Both the position numbers and the translations under genes were made by a program. Below, piece by piece: positions 5,620 through 18,679 of a stretch of DNA of 18,679 nt. Origin of the DNA: CAYOBW01 sp964402115 (GTDB lineage: Bacteria; Verrucomicrobiota; Kiritimatiellia; UBA8416; CAYOBW01); the NCBI GenBank assembly GCA_964402115.1, contig CAYOBW010000131.1, positions 1 through 18,679 on the forward strand, given 5' to 3'. The notes under the pieces are model-generated. The model made no database searches and was not told the origin of the DNA. It saw only the letters and a list, made by a program, of their open reading frames with translations. Position 1 is the stretch's first letter, and each line of letters begins with the position of its first letter.

Positions 5620-7011
5620 CTAAGCGTCCACGGTTGCTTCCAGATCGTAAGCGGAGGCCGCCGTGTACCGCACGCGCAGGAAATCGCCTGCGCGCGCCTG
5701 CGGCCCGGCGCCATGCACCACGGTTGTGCCATCCACATCGGGCGCCTGCCGCATCGAACGTGCCAGCCAGATGCCCGGGGCGTCGGGCAGCGGTCGATCC
5801 AACAGCACCTCCGCCCGGGTATGCACGCGCGCCCGACCCAGCCGGCGGGCCACCCGCTGCTGCGCTGCCAGCACGCGGCGGCGGCGAGCGGTCGCCGTGC
5901 GGGCGGGCGGCCGGTTCGGGAGCCGCTCGCCGGCCGTGCCCTCTTCCGGCGAGTAAGCGAAGACGCCCAGGTGATCGAAGCCCACGGCGGCGACATGCGC
6001 GATCAGGTGCCTGACGTGCTCTTCCGTCTCTCCGGGGAAACCCACCAGGCAGGTCGTGCGCAGAGCCACATCGGGCATGACCGCCCGGGACCGCTCCGCC
6101 AGCGTCCGCAGCGCCCGCAGCGTGTCCGCGCGCCGCATGGCCCGCAGGATGTCGGGATGGCTGTGCTGGATGGGAATATCGAGGTAGTGGCACACCTGGG
6201 GCGTCTCGGCCATGGCTGCCAGCAGTTCACGGGTCACGCCGGCGGGATAGCCGTACAGCACCCGCACCCAGAAACGGCCGCCGAGCCGTCCGAGCGCCCG
6301 CAGCAGACCGGCCAGCGAGGTCCCGTCGCCCAGATCACGGCCGTAGGCCGTTGTATCCTGAGAAATCAGGTTCAGCTCCCGAAAGCCCCGGGCCAGCAGG
6401 GTCTCGGCCTCGCGCAGGATGCCGGCAACCGGGCGCGAACGGTAGGCGCCACGAATGGCCGGTATCGCGCAGAACGCGCAGCGGTGGTTGCAGCCCTCGG
6501 CCAGTTTAAGGTACGCATACGGCCCGCCGGAAAACACCACGCCGGCGGCGCCGGGTTCATAAAGCCGCGTGGCCCGCTCGGACACCGTCAGCACGCCGCG
6601 CGTCCCCGCGCCCAACTGACGCACCAGGTCGCCAACCTGGTCCAACTCGTCGAGGCCGATGAAACCGTCCACTTCCGGCAGCGCCGCGCGCACGCGCGTG
6701 CGGTAGCGCTGGGGCAGGCAGCCCGCCACCAGGACGGCCCGGCAAGGGCCGCGGCGTTTCCAGGAACAAGCCTGCCGAATCATGGCGAGCGACTCCTCGC
6801 GGGCGTCCGCGATGAAGGCACAGGTGTTGACGATCACGACGTCCGCGGCCTCGGGCGCAGGGGCCAGACGCAGGCTGGCGGCCAGCAGACGGTCGGCCAT
6901 AACCTGCGAATCCACGAGGTTCTTGGCGCAGCCGAGGCTGATGAAACCGACGGAGAGCGGGGCACGCGAGCGGGTGGCCGGGCGGTCTTGCATGGTAGGA
7001 AGCGGCTTCAC
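5620..7011 (-). CDS. rimO: Ribosomal protein S12 methylthiotransferase RimO
   Basis: Radical SAM enzyme that adds a methylthio group to the conserved Asp of ribosomal protein S12, using two 4Fe-4S clusters. It has 463 residues, slightly above the usual 430-450. The N-terminal MTTase domain (about 20-140) has its three cluster Cys at 28 (SLGCAKNLVDSQ), 64 (NTCAFI) and 98 (VAGCLPQR). The radical SAM motif is CNHRCAFC (174, 178, 181), followed by AIPAIRG, typical of RimO and not MiaB. The C-terminal TRAM domain spans about 390-463. The GTG at 7011 overlaps the upstream stop codon (GTGA), implying translational coupling; the ATG at 6993 is an alternative. Neither has a clear ribosome binding site. 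An ftsK, HTH, rimO order is common in bacteria. Confidence 0.96.
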   Translation of the reverse strand: MKPLPTMQDRPATRSRAPLSVGFISLGCAKNLVDSQVMADRLLAASLRLAPAPEAADVVIVNTCAFIADAREESLAMIRQACSWKRRGPCRAVLVAGCLPQRYRTRVRAALPEVDGFIGLDELDQVGDLVRQLGAGTRGVLTVSERATRLYEPGAAGVVFSGGPYAYLKLAEGCNHRCAFCAIPAIRGAYRSRPVAGILREAETLLARGFRELNLISQDTTAYGRDLGDGTSLAGLLRALGRLGGRFWVRVLYGYPAGVTRELLAAMAETPQVCHYLDIPIQHSHPDILRAMRRADTLRALRTLAERSRAVMPDVALRTTCLVGFPGETEEHVRHLIAHVAAVGFDHLGVFAYSPEEGTAGERLPNRPPARTATARRRRVLAAQQRVARRLGRARVHTRAEVLLDRPLPDAPGIWLARSMRQAPDVDGTTVVHGAGPQARAGDFLRVRYTAASAYDLEATVDA

Positions 7012-7769
7012 TCTATGTACGGGGCGGGCGGTTCCGCCGCAAGATCCAGCTGCCCAGGGGTCTTCGGCGCAGCCGGCGCCGTCCCGCTGCCGGCCGCGCC
7101 GGGCTCGGCCTCTCCGCCGCCGTTGCGGCCGAAAATGGACAGGATCAGGATGGCGACAACGAGCAACGCGAAGGCGACAGCGACCAGGTACCGCGTGTAG
7201 TGGCGGCCGTGCGGGAGGTGGAAGCGGCCGCGGTGAACCGGCGCGCTGTCCGACGACTCATCCCCGGCGGCCTCGAGATCGTCCCCCCCTTGCGCTTCGC
7301 GCTCGAGCCGTTCCTGGCGCTCGCGCTTCATGCGCACATTCCACTCGTTGAACGCGCGCATGCCGTCGGCGCCCTCGGCCTTCGCGCGCGAACCCGCCGG
7401 CCGCTGCGCGGCGCGCGTGAAGAGGTCCTGCTCCGCGTCGGAACTCCCGTCCGGTTCCACCGCCCCACCCCCCGGCGTGGGCGTGGGCGTCACGGCGGGA
7501 GCCGGGTCGGAGCGGCGCGCCAGCGAAGGCGGAGGCACATCCACGCACAGGCCGACGTACTCCTCGATGAGGGGCCGCGGATCCAAGCCGACGCACTCGG
7601 CGTAGAGTTTGATGAAACCCTTCCCGTAGATGGGCGCCGCAATGCGCGAGAAGTCCTCCTTCTCGAGCTCCTCCACCGTCTGCACCTTCATGCGCGTGCG
7701 CATGGCCACCTCGGACGGTGTCAGCCGCATGGCCTCACGCGCACGCCTCAGTTTTTGACCCAGTGCCAT
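7008..7769 (-). CDS. RodZ-like helix-turn-helix single-pass membrane protein
   Basis: A 253-residue protein with a cytoplasmic HTH of the HTH_25/RodZ type at 1-70 (LGQKLRRAREAMRLTPSEVA, then PIYGKGFIKLYAECVGLDP). A disordered Pro/Gly/acidic linker (about 78-190) contains a basic-acidic helix, MKRERQERLEREAQ. One membrane helix follows (194-213, YLVAVAFALLVVAILILSIF), then about 40 residues outside, rich in Gly/Ala/Pro. RodZ couples MreB to the elongation machinery in rods, with its HTH contacting MreB. This protein lacks the C-terminal beta domain (DUF4115) of full RodZ, as do shorter homologues such as YmfM. It lies 8 nt after ftsK and overlaps rimO by 4 nt. No mreB is in the window. The RodZ-like architecture is well supported; a cell-shape role is inferred. 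Confidence 0.85.
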   Translation of the reverse strand: MALGQKLRRAREAMRLTPSEVAMRTRMKVQTVEELEKEDFSRIAAPIYGKGFIKLYAECVGLDPRPLIEEYVGLCVDVPPPSLARRSDPAPAVTPTPTPGGGAVEPDGSSDAEQDLFTRAAQRPAGSRAKAEGADGMRAFNEWNVRMKRERQERLEREAQGGDDLEAAGDESSDSAPVHRGRFHLPHGRHYTRYLVAVAFALLVVAILILSIFGRNGGGEAEPGAAGSGTAPAAPKTPGQLDLAAEPPAPYIE

Positions 7770-7777
7770 AAGCCCGC

Positions 7778-10186
7778 TCAGTTCTCGTCCGTCGTCAAGG
7801 ATTCCGTCGCTGCATTATTGGGAATCGCGCCATCCAGATCAATCAGGATTTCCCGCGGATCGGAACCGCGCGGCGGACCGACGATGCCGCGCTCCTCCAT
7901 GATGTCCATGAGCCGCGCGGCACGCGTGTAGCCGATGCGGAGGCGGCGCTGCAGCGACGAGGTCGAGGCCCGCCGCGTTTCCCGGACAATGGCGATGGCC
8001 TTCTCCAGTAACACCTCGTCCTCGCCGCCGTCACCCTCGTCGGATTCCCCGCCCCCGCCGCCCTCTCCGTCGCCGGCCAGCGGCTTCTCGATCGTCTGCT
8101 TGATTTCCATCTCGTAGTCGGGCGCCACCTGGTCCTTGATGCACTGGACGACGCGCTTGATCTCCTCGTCGGTGATCATGGCGCCCTGCACGCGCATCAT
8201 CTTGTTGCCACCCTGCGGCATGAGCAGCATGTCGCCACGCCCCAGCAGGGTCTCGGCGCCCATGCCGTCAATGATCGTGCGGCTGTCCACCTTCTGGGCG
8301 ACCTTGAAGGCGATCCGGGCGGGGAAGTTGGCCTTGATGACGCCCGTGATGACGTCGACCGAGGGACGCTGCGTGGCAATCACCATGTGGATGCCGACGG
8401 CGCGGGAGAGCTGCGCCAGGCGGGCCACGCACTGCTCGATTTCGGCCTGGTCCACGAGCATCAGATCGGCCAGTTCGTCGATCACGATCACGATGTAGGG
8501 CACGGTCGCGGGCAGGCTGCTGTCCTCGACGGCCGCCGCTTCCTCGCCTCCGAACATGTCGACCTGCCGCGCCACCGGCTGTTTGAGCCTCACGTTGAAG
8601 GCCTCGATATTGCGCACGCCGGCCTTGTTGAACAGCTTGTAGCGCTTCTCCATCTCCCGGATCGCCCAGCGCAAACCGAGCGCCACCTTCTTGGAGTCGG
8701 TGATCACCGGCACGACCAGGTGCGGCAAATCGTTGTACATGCTGAACTCGACGATCTTGGGATCCACGAGCATCAGCCGCAACTCGTCGGGCGTGCGGGC
8801 CATCAGCAGGCCGGCGAGCATGGCATTCATGCAAACCGACTTGCCCGTGCCGGTCGCGCCCGCGATCAGGAGATGCGGCAGGGCGGCCAGGTCGATGACG
8901 ACATCGGTGCCGCCCACGTCCTTCCCCACGACGAGGGGCAGCGCCGCCTTGCCCTTGCGCCACACGTCGCCCTCGATGATCTCCCGCATGACGACCAGGC
9001 GGGCGGTGGCATTGGGAACCTCCACGCCCACCACGCCCTTGCCGGGGATGGGCGCCTGCACACGCACGCTGGTGGCTTTGAGCGACAAGGCCAGGTTGTT
9101 GGCGAGGTTGGCGATGCGCTCGACTTTGACGCCGCGGGCCGGGAGCAGTTCGTAGCGGGTCACGACGGGGCCGCGTTCCACGCCCGTGACATTGACCTCG
9201 ACCTTGAACTGCTGCAACGTGTCCACGAGAATGCGCGAGGTGCGCTCGACATCGGCCGCGCTGTTCCCACTGGCAGGTGCGCCGGGCTGGTTCAGGAGCG
9301 TGACAGACGGTTTGGTGTAAGGGCGGCCGGCGCCCCGCACGGGCACATCCGGGTCGGGGTAGTCACCTTCCGTCGGGGGCGGCTGGCCCTTCTTGCGCCG
9401 ACGTCCCGCAGGTTCCTCGGGAGCCGGCGCAGGTTCGGGTTCCGGCTCGGGTTCAGGCAGGCGTTCGGGTTCCGGCTCCAACTCGGGTTCCGGCTCGGGC
9501 TCGGGATCCGGCGGCTCGGCGGCAAGCCGGTCCTCCGCGGCTGCCGCAGCCGCGGCCCGCGCGACCCGCCGGGCCTCGCGCTGCCGCGCCAGGAAGGCGC
9601 CCAAACGCTGGCGGAGCTCGGACCAGCCGCCGCCGGCCAGTTCGTAACCGCGCAGCAACGTGCCGGTTCGCACCGTCATGACGAAAGCCGTCAACGCCAG
9701 CCCCCCCGCGACGAGGGCCGTGCCGACCTTCCCGATCCCGCGCAGCAGCACACCCTGCGTCAGCAGCATCCCGAAGAACCCGGTAGTCAGCGGCTCGATG
9801 TTCAGCCGCCGGCTCAGGCCCACCCACAGGTCGGCCCGCACTTCGAGCAACACAATCACCGCCAGGAAGAACAGCGTGCACCAGGTCAGACGCGGCCAGA
9901 CGCGCTCCTCGATGCGGTCGCGCAACAGGATGGCGCCGACGGCCAGCAGCCAGGCAGCCACCAGGAAGGCGCCGACGCCGAAGGTCATGAAAAGCCCGTA
10001 GGCCAACCACGCGCCCACGGGCCCGATCAGGTTGGAGGCGGGCTGCGTCGGCGGCACCTGCAGCACACCGATGTCATGCCAGTCGTACGACCCGAGACCG
10101 AGCACGACGAAGAGACCGACAATGATCGCCACGACGCCCACGATCACCCGTACGCCCGCCGCCCGTTCCTGTCTATATGCCCCCAT
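7778..10186 (-). CDS. ftsK: DNA translocase FtsK/SpoIIIE
   Basis: Septum-anchored ATP-driven DNA pump that clears chromosome ends during division (802 residues). The N-terminus has about four membrane helices (12-32, 55-88, 102-115, 153-170). A linker (224-260) is an almost pure Pro-Glu repeat. The motor holds Walker A GATGTGKS (443-450) and Walker B IVIVIDELADLM (565-576, D570 and E571), with IATQRPSVDVITG (603-615). An acidic Gly-rich spacer (704-723) leads to the gamma winged-helix domain (about 724-785, RIGYTRAARLMDIMEERGIVG), which in relatives reads polarity sequences on the chromosome. I start at the ATG at 10186, where GAGG lies 7 nt upstream and the cdaR stop is 8 nt before. The in-frame extension to 10480 would overlap cdaR and is not protein-like. 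All motor motifs look intact. Confidence 0.97.
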   Translation of the reverse strand: MGAYRQERAAGVRVIVGVVAIIVGLFVVLGLGSYDWHDIGVLQVPPTQPASNLIGPVGAWLAYGLFMTFGVGAFLVAAWLLAVGAILLRDRIEERVWPRLTWCTLFFLAVIVLLEVRADLWVGLSRRLNIEPLTTGFFGMLLTQGVLLRGIGKVGTALVAGGLALTAFVMTVRTGTLLRGYELAGGGWSELRQRLGAFLARQREARRVARAAAAAAAEDRLAAEPPDPEPEPEPELEPEPERLPEPEPEPEPAPAPEEPAGRRRKKGQPPPTEGDYPDPDVPVRGAGRPYTKPSVTLLNQPGAPASGNSAADVERTSRILVDTLQQFKVEVNVTGVERGPVVTRYELLPARGVKVERIANLANNLALSLKATSVRVQAPIPGKGVVGVEVPNATARLVVMREIIEGDVWRKGKAALPLVVGKDVGGTDVVIDLAALPHLLIAGATGTGKSVCMNAMLAGLLMARTPDELRLMLVDPKIVEFSMYNDLPHLVVPVITDSKKVALGLRWAIREMEKRYKLFNKAGVRNIEAFNVRLKQPVARQVDMFGGEEAAAVEDSSLPATVPYIVIVIDELADLMLVDQAEIEQCVARLAQLSRAVGIHMVIATQRPSVDVITGVIKANFPARIAFKVAQKVDSRTIIDGMGAETLLGRGDMLLMPQGGNKMMRVQGAMITDEEIKRVVQCIKDQVAPDYEMEIKQTIEKPLAGDGEGGGGGESDEGDGGEDEVLLEKAIAIVRETRRASTSSLQRRLRIGYTRAARLMDIMEERGIVGPPRGSDPREILIDLDGAIPNNAATESLTTDEN
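9424..9515. repeat. In-gene low-complexity tract encoding the FtsK Pro-Glu linker
   Basis: Imperfect tandem hexamers of the GGTTCC/GGCTCG/GGCTCC type encode alternating Pro-Glu on the minus strand. The tract lies wholly in the FtsK linker and is prone to slippage by multiples of 6 bp, which would keep frame. Confidence 0.75.
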
Positions 10187-10194
10187 GCGAATCC

Positions 10195-11160
10195 TCAACC
10201 TCCAGGCCGCGGCCCGGTTTTGAACGTGGCCCGCACCGTCTTCGGCTCCACGGAGGCATTCACGTCGGGCCCCCTGGACACGTGCACAGCCACCGGCAGC
10301 TGACACGGCTCCGTGGCCGTGACCCGGCTGCAATCGACGTAAACCATCAAGTCGGCCGCCGCCAGGTCCCGCAGGAGATCCGCCCGCCCGTGCAGATGCA
10401 CGTCGACGGCCGGCGGCTCGAACATGACGTCGCGCAGGCTCCCCTGGGCCATGACCGCCACAACGGTCACATTGCTCCACTGACGGTTGGCCATTTCGGT
10501 CACAATGTCAACCTTCGCCTTGACTTCGGGCGGGTCAATCTGCACGACGCCGCTGTCGCCGGGCGGCAACACCCGCACGCGCCTCACGAATGGCGCGCCC
10601 CGCCCCTCCACATCCACCGGCTCGGTCTTCACGATCTTGACATCCTTGAGCGTGCGCTTGGGGCCGCGCAGGACCACGGTGGTCGGTTCGACATCCACGA
10701 CCGCTTCGCCCACCAGGGGCGTACCCACGGTGGTGGGCCGGGCCACCGGCACCAGGATTTCGACTTCGCGGTCGAAGGTGACCTCCACGACCGGCTTGTC
10801 CAGGCGCACCACCGCCACGCCTGACACGCCCTCGATGTCACGCGGACGGATCGGGATACGCTGACGGCCCTCGGGATGCTCGTCCGCCGCGCGCACCACG
10901 GCGCGCAAGGCGTTGTAGTTCAGGCGCAGCAGGTCCTCCTGCGAGCCGCGAAACCAGACGCGCACCGTCGCCGGATCCTGGTCCAGCACAGCCAACCCCT
11001 TGCCCGCCACCTCCACCGTCACAGGCACGGCGTAATCCACCTCGTAGCGGGTCACGCTGCGCACGACGTAATACGTGAGCAGCGCCACCACGAGGGCGAG
11101 CAGCTTCAGCCGCCAGTTGTGGAGGATGACCGCCCTGATTTCGCGTACGTCAAACACCAT
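10195..11160 (-). CDS. cdaR: YbbR-domain membrane protein, CdaR-type regulator of diadenylate cyclase
   Basis: Single-pass membrane protein with an extracytoplasmic part built of YbbR repeats; in Firmicutes CdaR binds CdaA and tunes c-di-AMP output. One N-terminal anchor (about 15-36) reads HNWRLKLLALVVALLTYYVV, a classic YbbR start. Roughly three YbbR-like modules follow, each ending in a strand pair such as VEVTFDREVEILVPV and VVQIDPPEVKAKVDI; the last spans about 225-320. The length (321 residues) is within the family's range. ATG 11160 is preferred, with G-rich GGGATGGGGGG just upstream; ATG 11169 gives three more residues. Either start lies inside the end of cdaA, implying coupling. The role as CdaA partner is inferred from adjacency, which is widely conserved. 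Confidence 0.88.
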   Translation of the reverse strand: MVFDVREIRAVILHNWRLKLLALVVALLTYYVVRSVTRYEVDYAVPVTVEVAGKGLAVLDQDPATVRVWFRGSQEDLLRLNYNALRAVVRAADEHPEGRQRIPIRPRDIEGVSGVAVVRLDKPVVEVTFDREVEILVPVARPTTVGTPLVGEAVVDVEPTTVVLRGPKRTLKDVKIVKTEPVDVEGRGAPFVRRVRVLPPGDSGVVQIDPPEVKAKVDIVTEMANRQWSNVTVVAVMAQGSLRDVMFEPPAVDVHLHGRADLLRDLAAADLMVYVDCSRVTATEPCQLPVAVHVSRGPDVNASVEPKTVRATFKTGPRPGG

Positions 11161-12001
11161 GCCCCCCATCCCGCTCGTCCATGGTCTCCGCCTTGGCCAG
11201 CCCCTCGGGCGTGAGATCGAGTTGTTCCTGCGCCCGCCGCCAGGGGCTTTCGCTCTTCTCCTTCAACAGCATCGCCGACAGGTAGCGCCGCAGCCGTTCC
11301 CCGTCCAGGCCCCGACTCAGCCGCCCGTTGGTGCTGACGGAGATCGTGCCGGTTTCCTCGGATACCACCACCACGACCGCGTCCGTTTCCTCGCTGAGCC
11401 CGACGGCCGCCCGGTGCCGCGTGCCGAGCGTCTTGTGCAGGTCCGTGTTGTGCGACAACGGGAACAGGCAGGCCGCGGCCGCCAGCTTGTTGTTGCAGAT
11501 CACCACGCCGCCGTCGTGCAGCGGCGTGTGCGGAAAGAACAGGCTGGCCAGCAGCTCGGGCACCACGGGCGCATCCAGCCGGATCCCGGTTTCGATGATG
11601 CTGCCCGTGCCAATCTCCCGCTCGAAGGCAATCAGCGCGCCAATCCGGTGCTCGGCCAGCAGTTCCACGGCCTGCACAACGGCATCGAGCACGCTGCGCC
11701 GCTCCACGCCTGAGCGGAAAACGGGCTGCTTGCCCAGTTCGGCCAGCGCCCGCCGGATCTCCGGCTGGAAAATGATGAGCGTGGCCAGGGCCAGACCGAC
11801 CGAGAACTTCCGCAAGAGGAAGTTGAGTTCCGTCCACTGCAGGAGGTGCGTGGAACCGATCAGGATTACCAGCACGATCGCCAGCCCAACCAGCACCTGG
11901 GCGCCGCGCGTCCCCTTGAAGAAAAGAAATAGGTAGTAGAAGACCACGGCCAGCACGACGATCTGCAGCAGCCCGCCGATCCATTGCATGTTAACCCACA
12001 T
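11150..12001 (-). CDS. cdaA: Membrane diadenylate cyclase CdaA (DisA_N domain)
   Basis: Makes cyclic di-AMP from two ATP at the membrane. From the longest start (GTG/ATG region, 12007) it has 285 residues; I use the ATG at 12001 (283 residues), which has AGGA 5 nt upstream. ATG 11989, immediately after the folP stop, is also possible. Three N-terminal helices (about 8-29, 35-53, 64-80 in the 285-residue numbering) lead to QPEIRRALAELGK, typical of CdaA. The DAC domain contains ALIAFEREIGTGSIIETG (125-142), the metal/nucleotide motif HDGGVVI (164-170) and the RHR motif GTRHRAAVG (195-203), then VVVVVSEETGTIS. The usual DGA is DGG here; the catalytic Asp remains. It overlaps folP slightly and cdaR by about 11 nt. 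Function is confident from the motif set and neighbour. Confidence 0.95.
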   Translation of the reverse strand: MWVNMQWIGGLLQIVVLAVVFYYLFLFFKGTRGAQVLVGLAIVLVILIGSTHLLQWTELNFLLRKFSVGLALATLIIFQPEIRRALAELGKQPVFRSGVERRSVLDAVVQAVELLAEHRIGALIAFEREIGTGSIIETGIRLDAPVVPELLASLFFPHTPLHDGGVVICNNKLAAAACLFPLSHNTDLHKTLGTRHRAAVGLSEETDAVVVVVSEETGTISVSTNGRLSRGLDGERLRRYLSAMLLKEKSESPWRRAQEQLDLTPEGLAKAETMDERDGGHGV

Positions 12002-12860
12002 GGCCATCCTGTGCTTTCAATGCCATGATCACCCGCAGCGCATCGCACGTCGGCCGCACGTCGTGCACACGCAAGACGTCGGCCCCCTGCCAGGCGCACC
12101 AGGCCGCCGCCGCCAGACCGCCCGCCAAACGCTCCTCCGGCGGCCGGCCGGTCAGTGCGCCCAGGAAACGCTTGCGGGACACCCCCACGACCACAGGTCG
12201 CCCAGCCGCCCCGAACCGGGGCAACGCCCTCAGCAACGCCAGGTTGTGGTCCACCGTCTTGCCGAAGCCGATGCCAGGGTCCACCGCCAGCGCCGCGGGC
12301 CGCAGCCCCGCCGCCACCGCCGCGGCCAGTCGCGCCGCGAGGTAGGCCGCCACCTCCGCCGCAACGTCGTCGTAACGCGGATCGTCCTGCATAGTCTGCG
12401 GCGTACCTTGCAGGTGCATCAGGACGACCCCGGCCCCGGTTTCCCGGGCTACACCAGCCATGGCTGGATCGTACGTCAGAGCCGAGACATCGTTGACGAT
12501 GCAAGCCCCGGCCGCCAGCGCCGCCCGCGCCACCACGGCCTTGCGCGTGTCCACTGAAATGAGCGCCGACGTCCGCGCCGCCAGCGCCGCCACGACGGGC
12601 GCCACCCGCCGCTCTTCCTCCGCGGACGGCACCACGACCGCACCAGGGCGGGTCGACTCCCCACCCACGTCGATGATGGCCGCCCCATCCGCCACCATGC
12701 GCAATCCATGCGCGACCGCCGCCTCCACGTCCAGGTAGCGCCCGCCATCCGAGAACGAATCGGTCGTCACGTTCAGGATGCCCATGACCAGCGGTTGGCC
12801 GCCGCACACCAGCGCACGGCTCCCACACTGCCAGACCCGCGGTTGGCCGGGCTCCGTCAT
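11991..12860 (-). CDS. folP: Dihydropteroate synthase FolP
   Basis: Joins 6-hydroxymethyl-dihydropterin pyrophosphate with p-aminobenzoate to give dihydropteroate in folate synthesis; it is the sulfonamide target. The 289-residue TIM barrel shows all signature blocks: GILNVTTDSFSDGG (27-40), DVGGESTRPGA (64-74), SVDT (102-105), ND (123-124), MHLQGTPQTMQ (148-158), DPGIGFGKT (194-202), GVSRKRFLG (226-234) and RVHDV (264-268). Catalytic and substrate residues are intact. GGAGG sits about 8 nt before the ATG at 12860. It lies 62 nt after ftsH, an order also seen in Proteobacteria, and its stop overlaps the start region of cdaA. I see no sign of the second, sulfonamide-resistant sul type. Confidence 0.97.
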   Translation of the reverse strand: MTEPGQPRVWQCGSRALVCGGQPLVMGILNVTTDSFSDGGRYLDVEAAVAHGLRMVADGAAIIDVGGESTRPGAVVVPSAEEERRVAPVVAALAARTSALISVDTRKAVVARAALAAGACIVNDVSALTYDPAMAGVARETGAGVVLMHLQGTPQTMQDDPRYDDVAAEVAAYLAARLAAAVAAGLRPAALAVDPGIGFGKTVDHNLALLRALPRFGAAGRPVVVGVSRKRFLGALTGRPPEERLAGGLAAAAWCAWQGADVLRVHDVRPTCDALRVIMALKAQDGHVG

Positions 12861-12922
12861 GCCTCACCCCTCCGGTGCGCCTGCACGCGCTGCCGCGCCC
12901 CGTCATGCCTCCGCCCCGGTCT

Positions 12923-14932
<2,010 letters not shown>

Positions 14933-15043
14933 GCTGCCAGCTATCCTCTCGGACCCTTCCGCGCGAAGTCCGGTCCTCGCAACGCGTTTTGTTCCGGCGA
15001 CGCCCCGCGCCACGGCGCGAGACCCATTCGCCATCAGCTGGTC

Positions 15044-15073
15044 ATACTACAACCGGCAAAAGAGGCGGGTCAA
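15044..15073 (-). promoter_or_regulatory. Sigma70-like promoter upstream of ftsH
   Basis: On the minus strand, TTGACC (15073-15068) and TAGTAT (15049-15044) are separated by 18 nt. The -35 matches consensus at five of six positions, the -10 at four. It would give a leader of about 105 nt to the ftsH ATG and could drive the whole operon down to 4982. It overlaps two direct CCGGTTG copies. Confidence 0.55.
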
Positions 15074-15077
15074 CCGG
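15050..15077 (-). promoter_or_regulatory. Two direct CCGGTTG repeats across the ftsH promoter
   Basis: CCGGTTG occurs at 15077-15071 and again at 15056-15050 on the minus strand, 21 bp apart start to start, about two helical turns. The first overlaps the -35 box and sits in the palindrome AACCGGTT (15072-15079). The second lies in the spacer just before the -10 box. The same-face spacing at a promoter suggests an operator for an unidentified regulator. Confidence 0.4.
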
Positions 15078-15090
15078 TTTTCCTGCGAGA

Positions 15091-15101
15091 CCGTGACAAG
15101 C

Positions 15102-15107
<6 letters not shown>
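15091..15107 (-). terminator. Short hairpin spanning the stop codon of the giant repeat protein
   Basis: CCGTGA, loop of 5, TCACGG gives a 6-bp stem that includes the TGA stop at 15104-15102. No T tract follows, so it is at best a weak terminator. It separates the giant gene from the ftsH promoter. Confidence 0.2.

Positions 15108-18679
<3,572 letters not shown>

Noticed and set aside
5582..6193. N-terminal extension of the Cys-rich protein into rimO
   Set aside because: The extension is an alternative frame of rimO, and a good ribosome binding site and Met precede the conserved core at 5581.
8387..10303. 638-residue plus-strand frame opposite ftsK
   Set aside because: An antisense shadow in a GC-rich gene; its His/Arg/Gln-rich product has no recognisable domain.
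10187..10480. N-terminal extension of FtsK
   Set aside because: It is out of frame with cdaR, Gly/Arg/Ala-rich and not membrane-like, and ATG 10186 has a ribosome binding site.

Overview
The window is a GC-rich piece of a bacterial chromosome, probably a draft or metagenome-assembled scaffold, since it has a 10-N gap at 16871-16880 and poly-C tracts beside the gap and at the right end. Two things suggest the PVC superphylum, most likely Kiritimatiellota or a neighbouring Verrucomicrobiota/Lentisphaerota lineage. One is a short Cys-rich protein type (4982-5581) that I associate with PVC genomes. The other is a giant Gly-rich extracellular repeat protein whose C-terminal domain ends in YYRV, a style common in PVC secreted proteins. 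This assignment is an inference from protein style; no marker gene settles it.

Left part, 1-5019. Positions 1-689 carry no credible gene but hold a diverged direct repeat, a long inverted repeat and small hairpins. Next come an aldo/keto reductase (690-1913, +) and an unrecognised protein that may have a nucleic-acid-binding fold (2052-2675, +). An imperfect palindromic repeat (2780-2850) lies between that gene and a convergent THUMP-type rRNA methyltransferase (2887-4098, -). Divergent from the methyltransferase are a small XRE-type DNA-binding protein (4233-4523, +) and a stand-alone receiver domain (4624-5019, +). The receiver overlaps the gene coming from the right tail to tail by 38 bp.

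Middle part, 14932 down to 4982, all on the minus strand. Eight tightly spaced genes look like one operon: ftsH, folP, cdaA, cdaR (YbbR), ftsK, a RodZ-like HTH membrane protein, rimO, and the Cys-rich PVC-type protein. Several junctions overlap or are separated by fewer than 10 nt. A good sigma70-like promoter with two direct CCGGTTG repeats lies upstream of ftsH (15044-15077). The set combines membrane-protein quality control, folate synthesis, cyclic di-AMP synthesis and its regulator, chromosome translocation at division, a cell-shape-type factor and ribosomal protein S12 modification. It looks like a merger of the ftsH-folP neighbourhood known from Proteobacteria with the cdaA-cdaR neighbourhood known from Firmicutes. 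glmM, normally beside both, is absent.

Right part, 15102-18679, minus strand. This is the C-terminal portion of a very large Gly-rich surface or secreted protein. It is built of near-identical tandem units of about 306 residues (918 bp), followed by a degenerate unit and a terminal beta-rich domain. Its N-terminus is off the window. Alignment of repeat units shows that the gap region (about 16780-16880) replaces only about 20 bp of real sequence, and that the last ~50 bases of the window are artefact.

I saw no CRISPR array, tRNA, rRNA, transposase, prophage or recognisable defence system. The window is mostly housekeeping. The parts most worth a second look are the c-di-AMP/division operon layout and its promoter repeats, the giant repeat protein, and the family-level substitutions noted in three enzymes.
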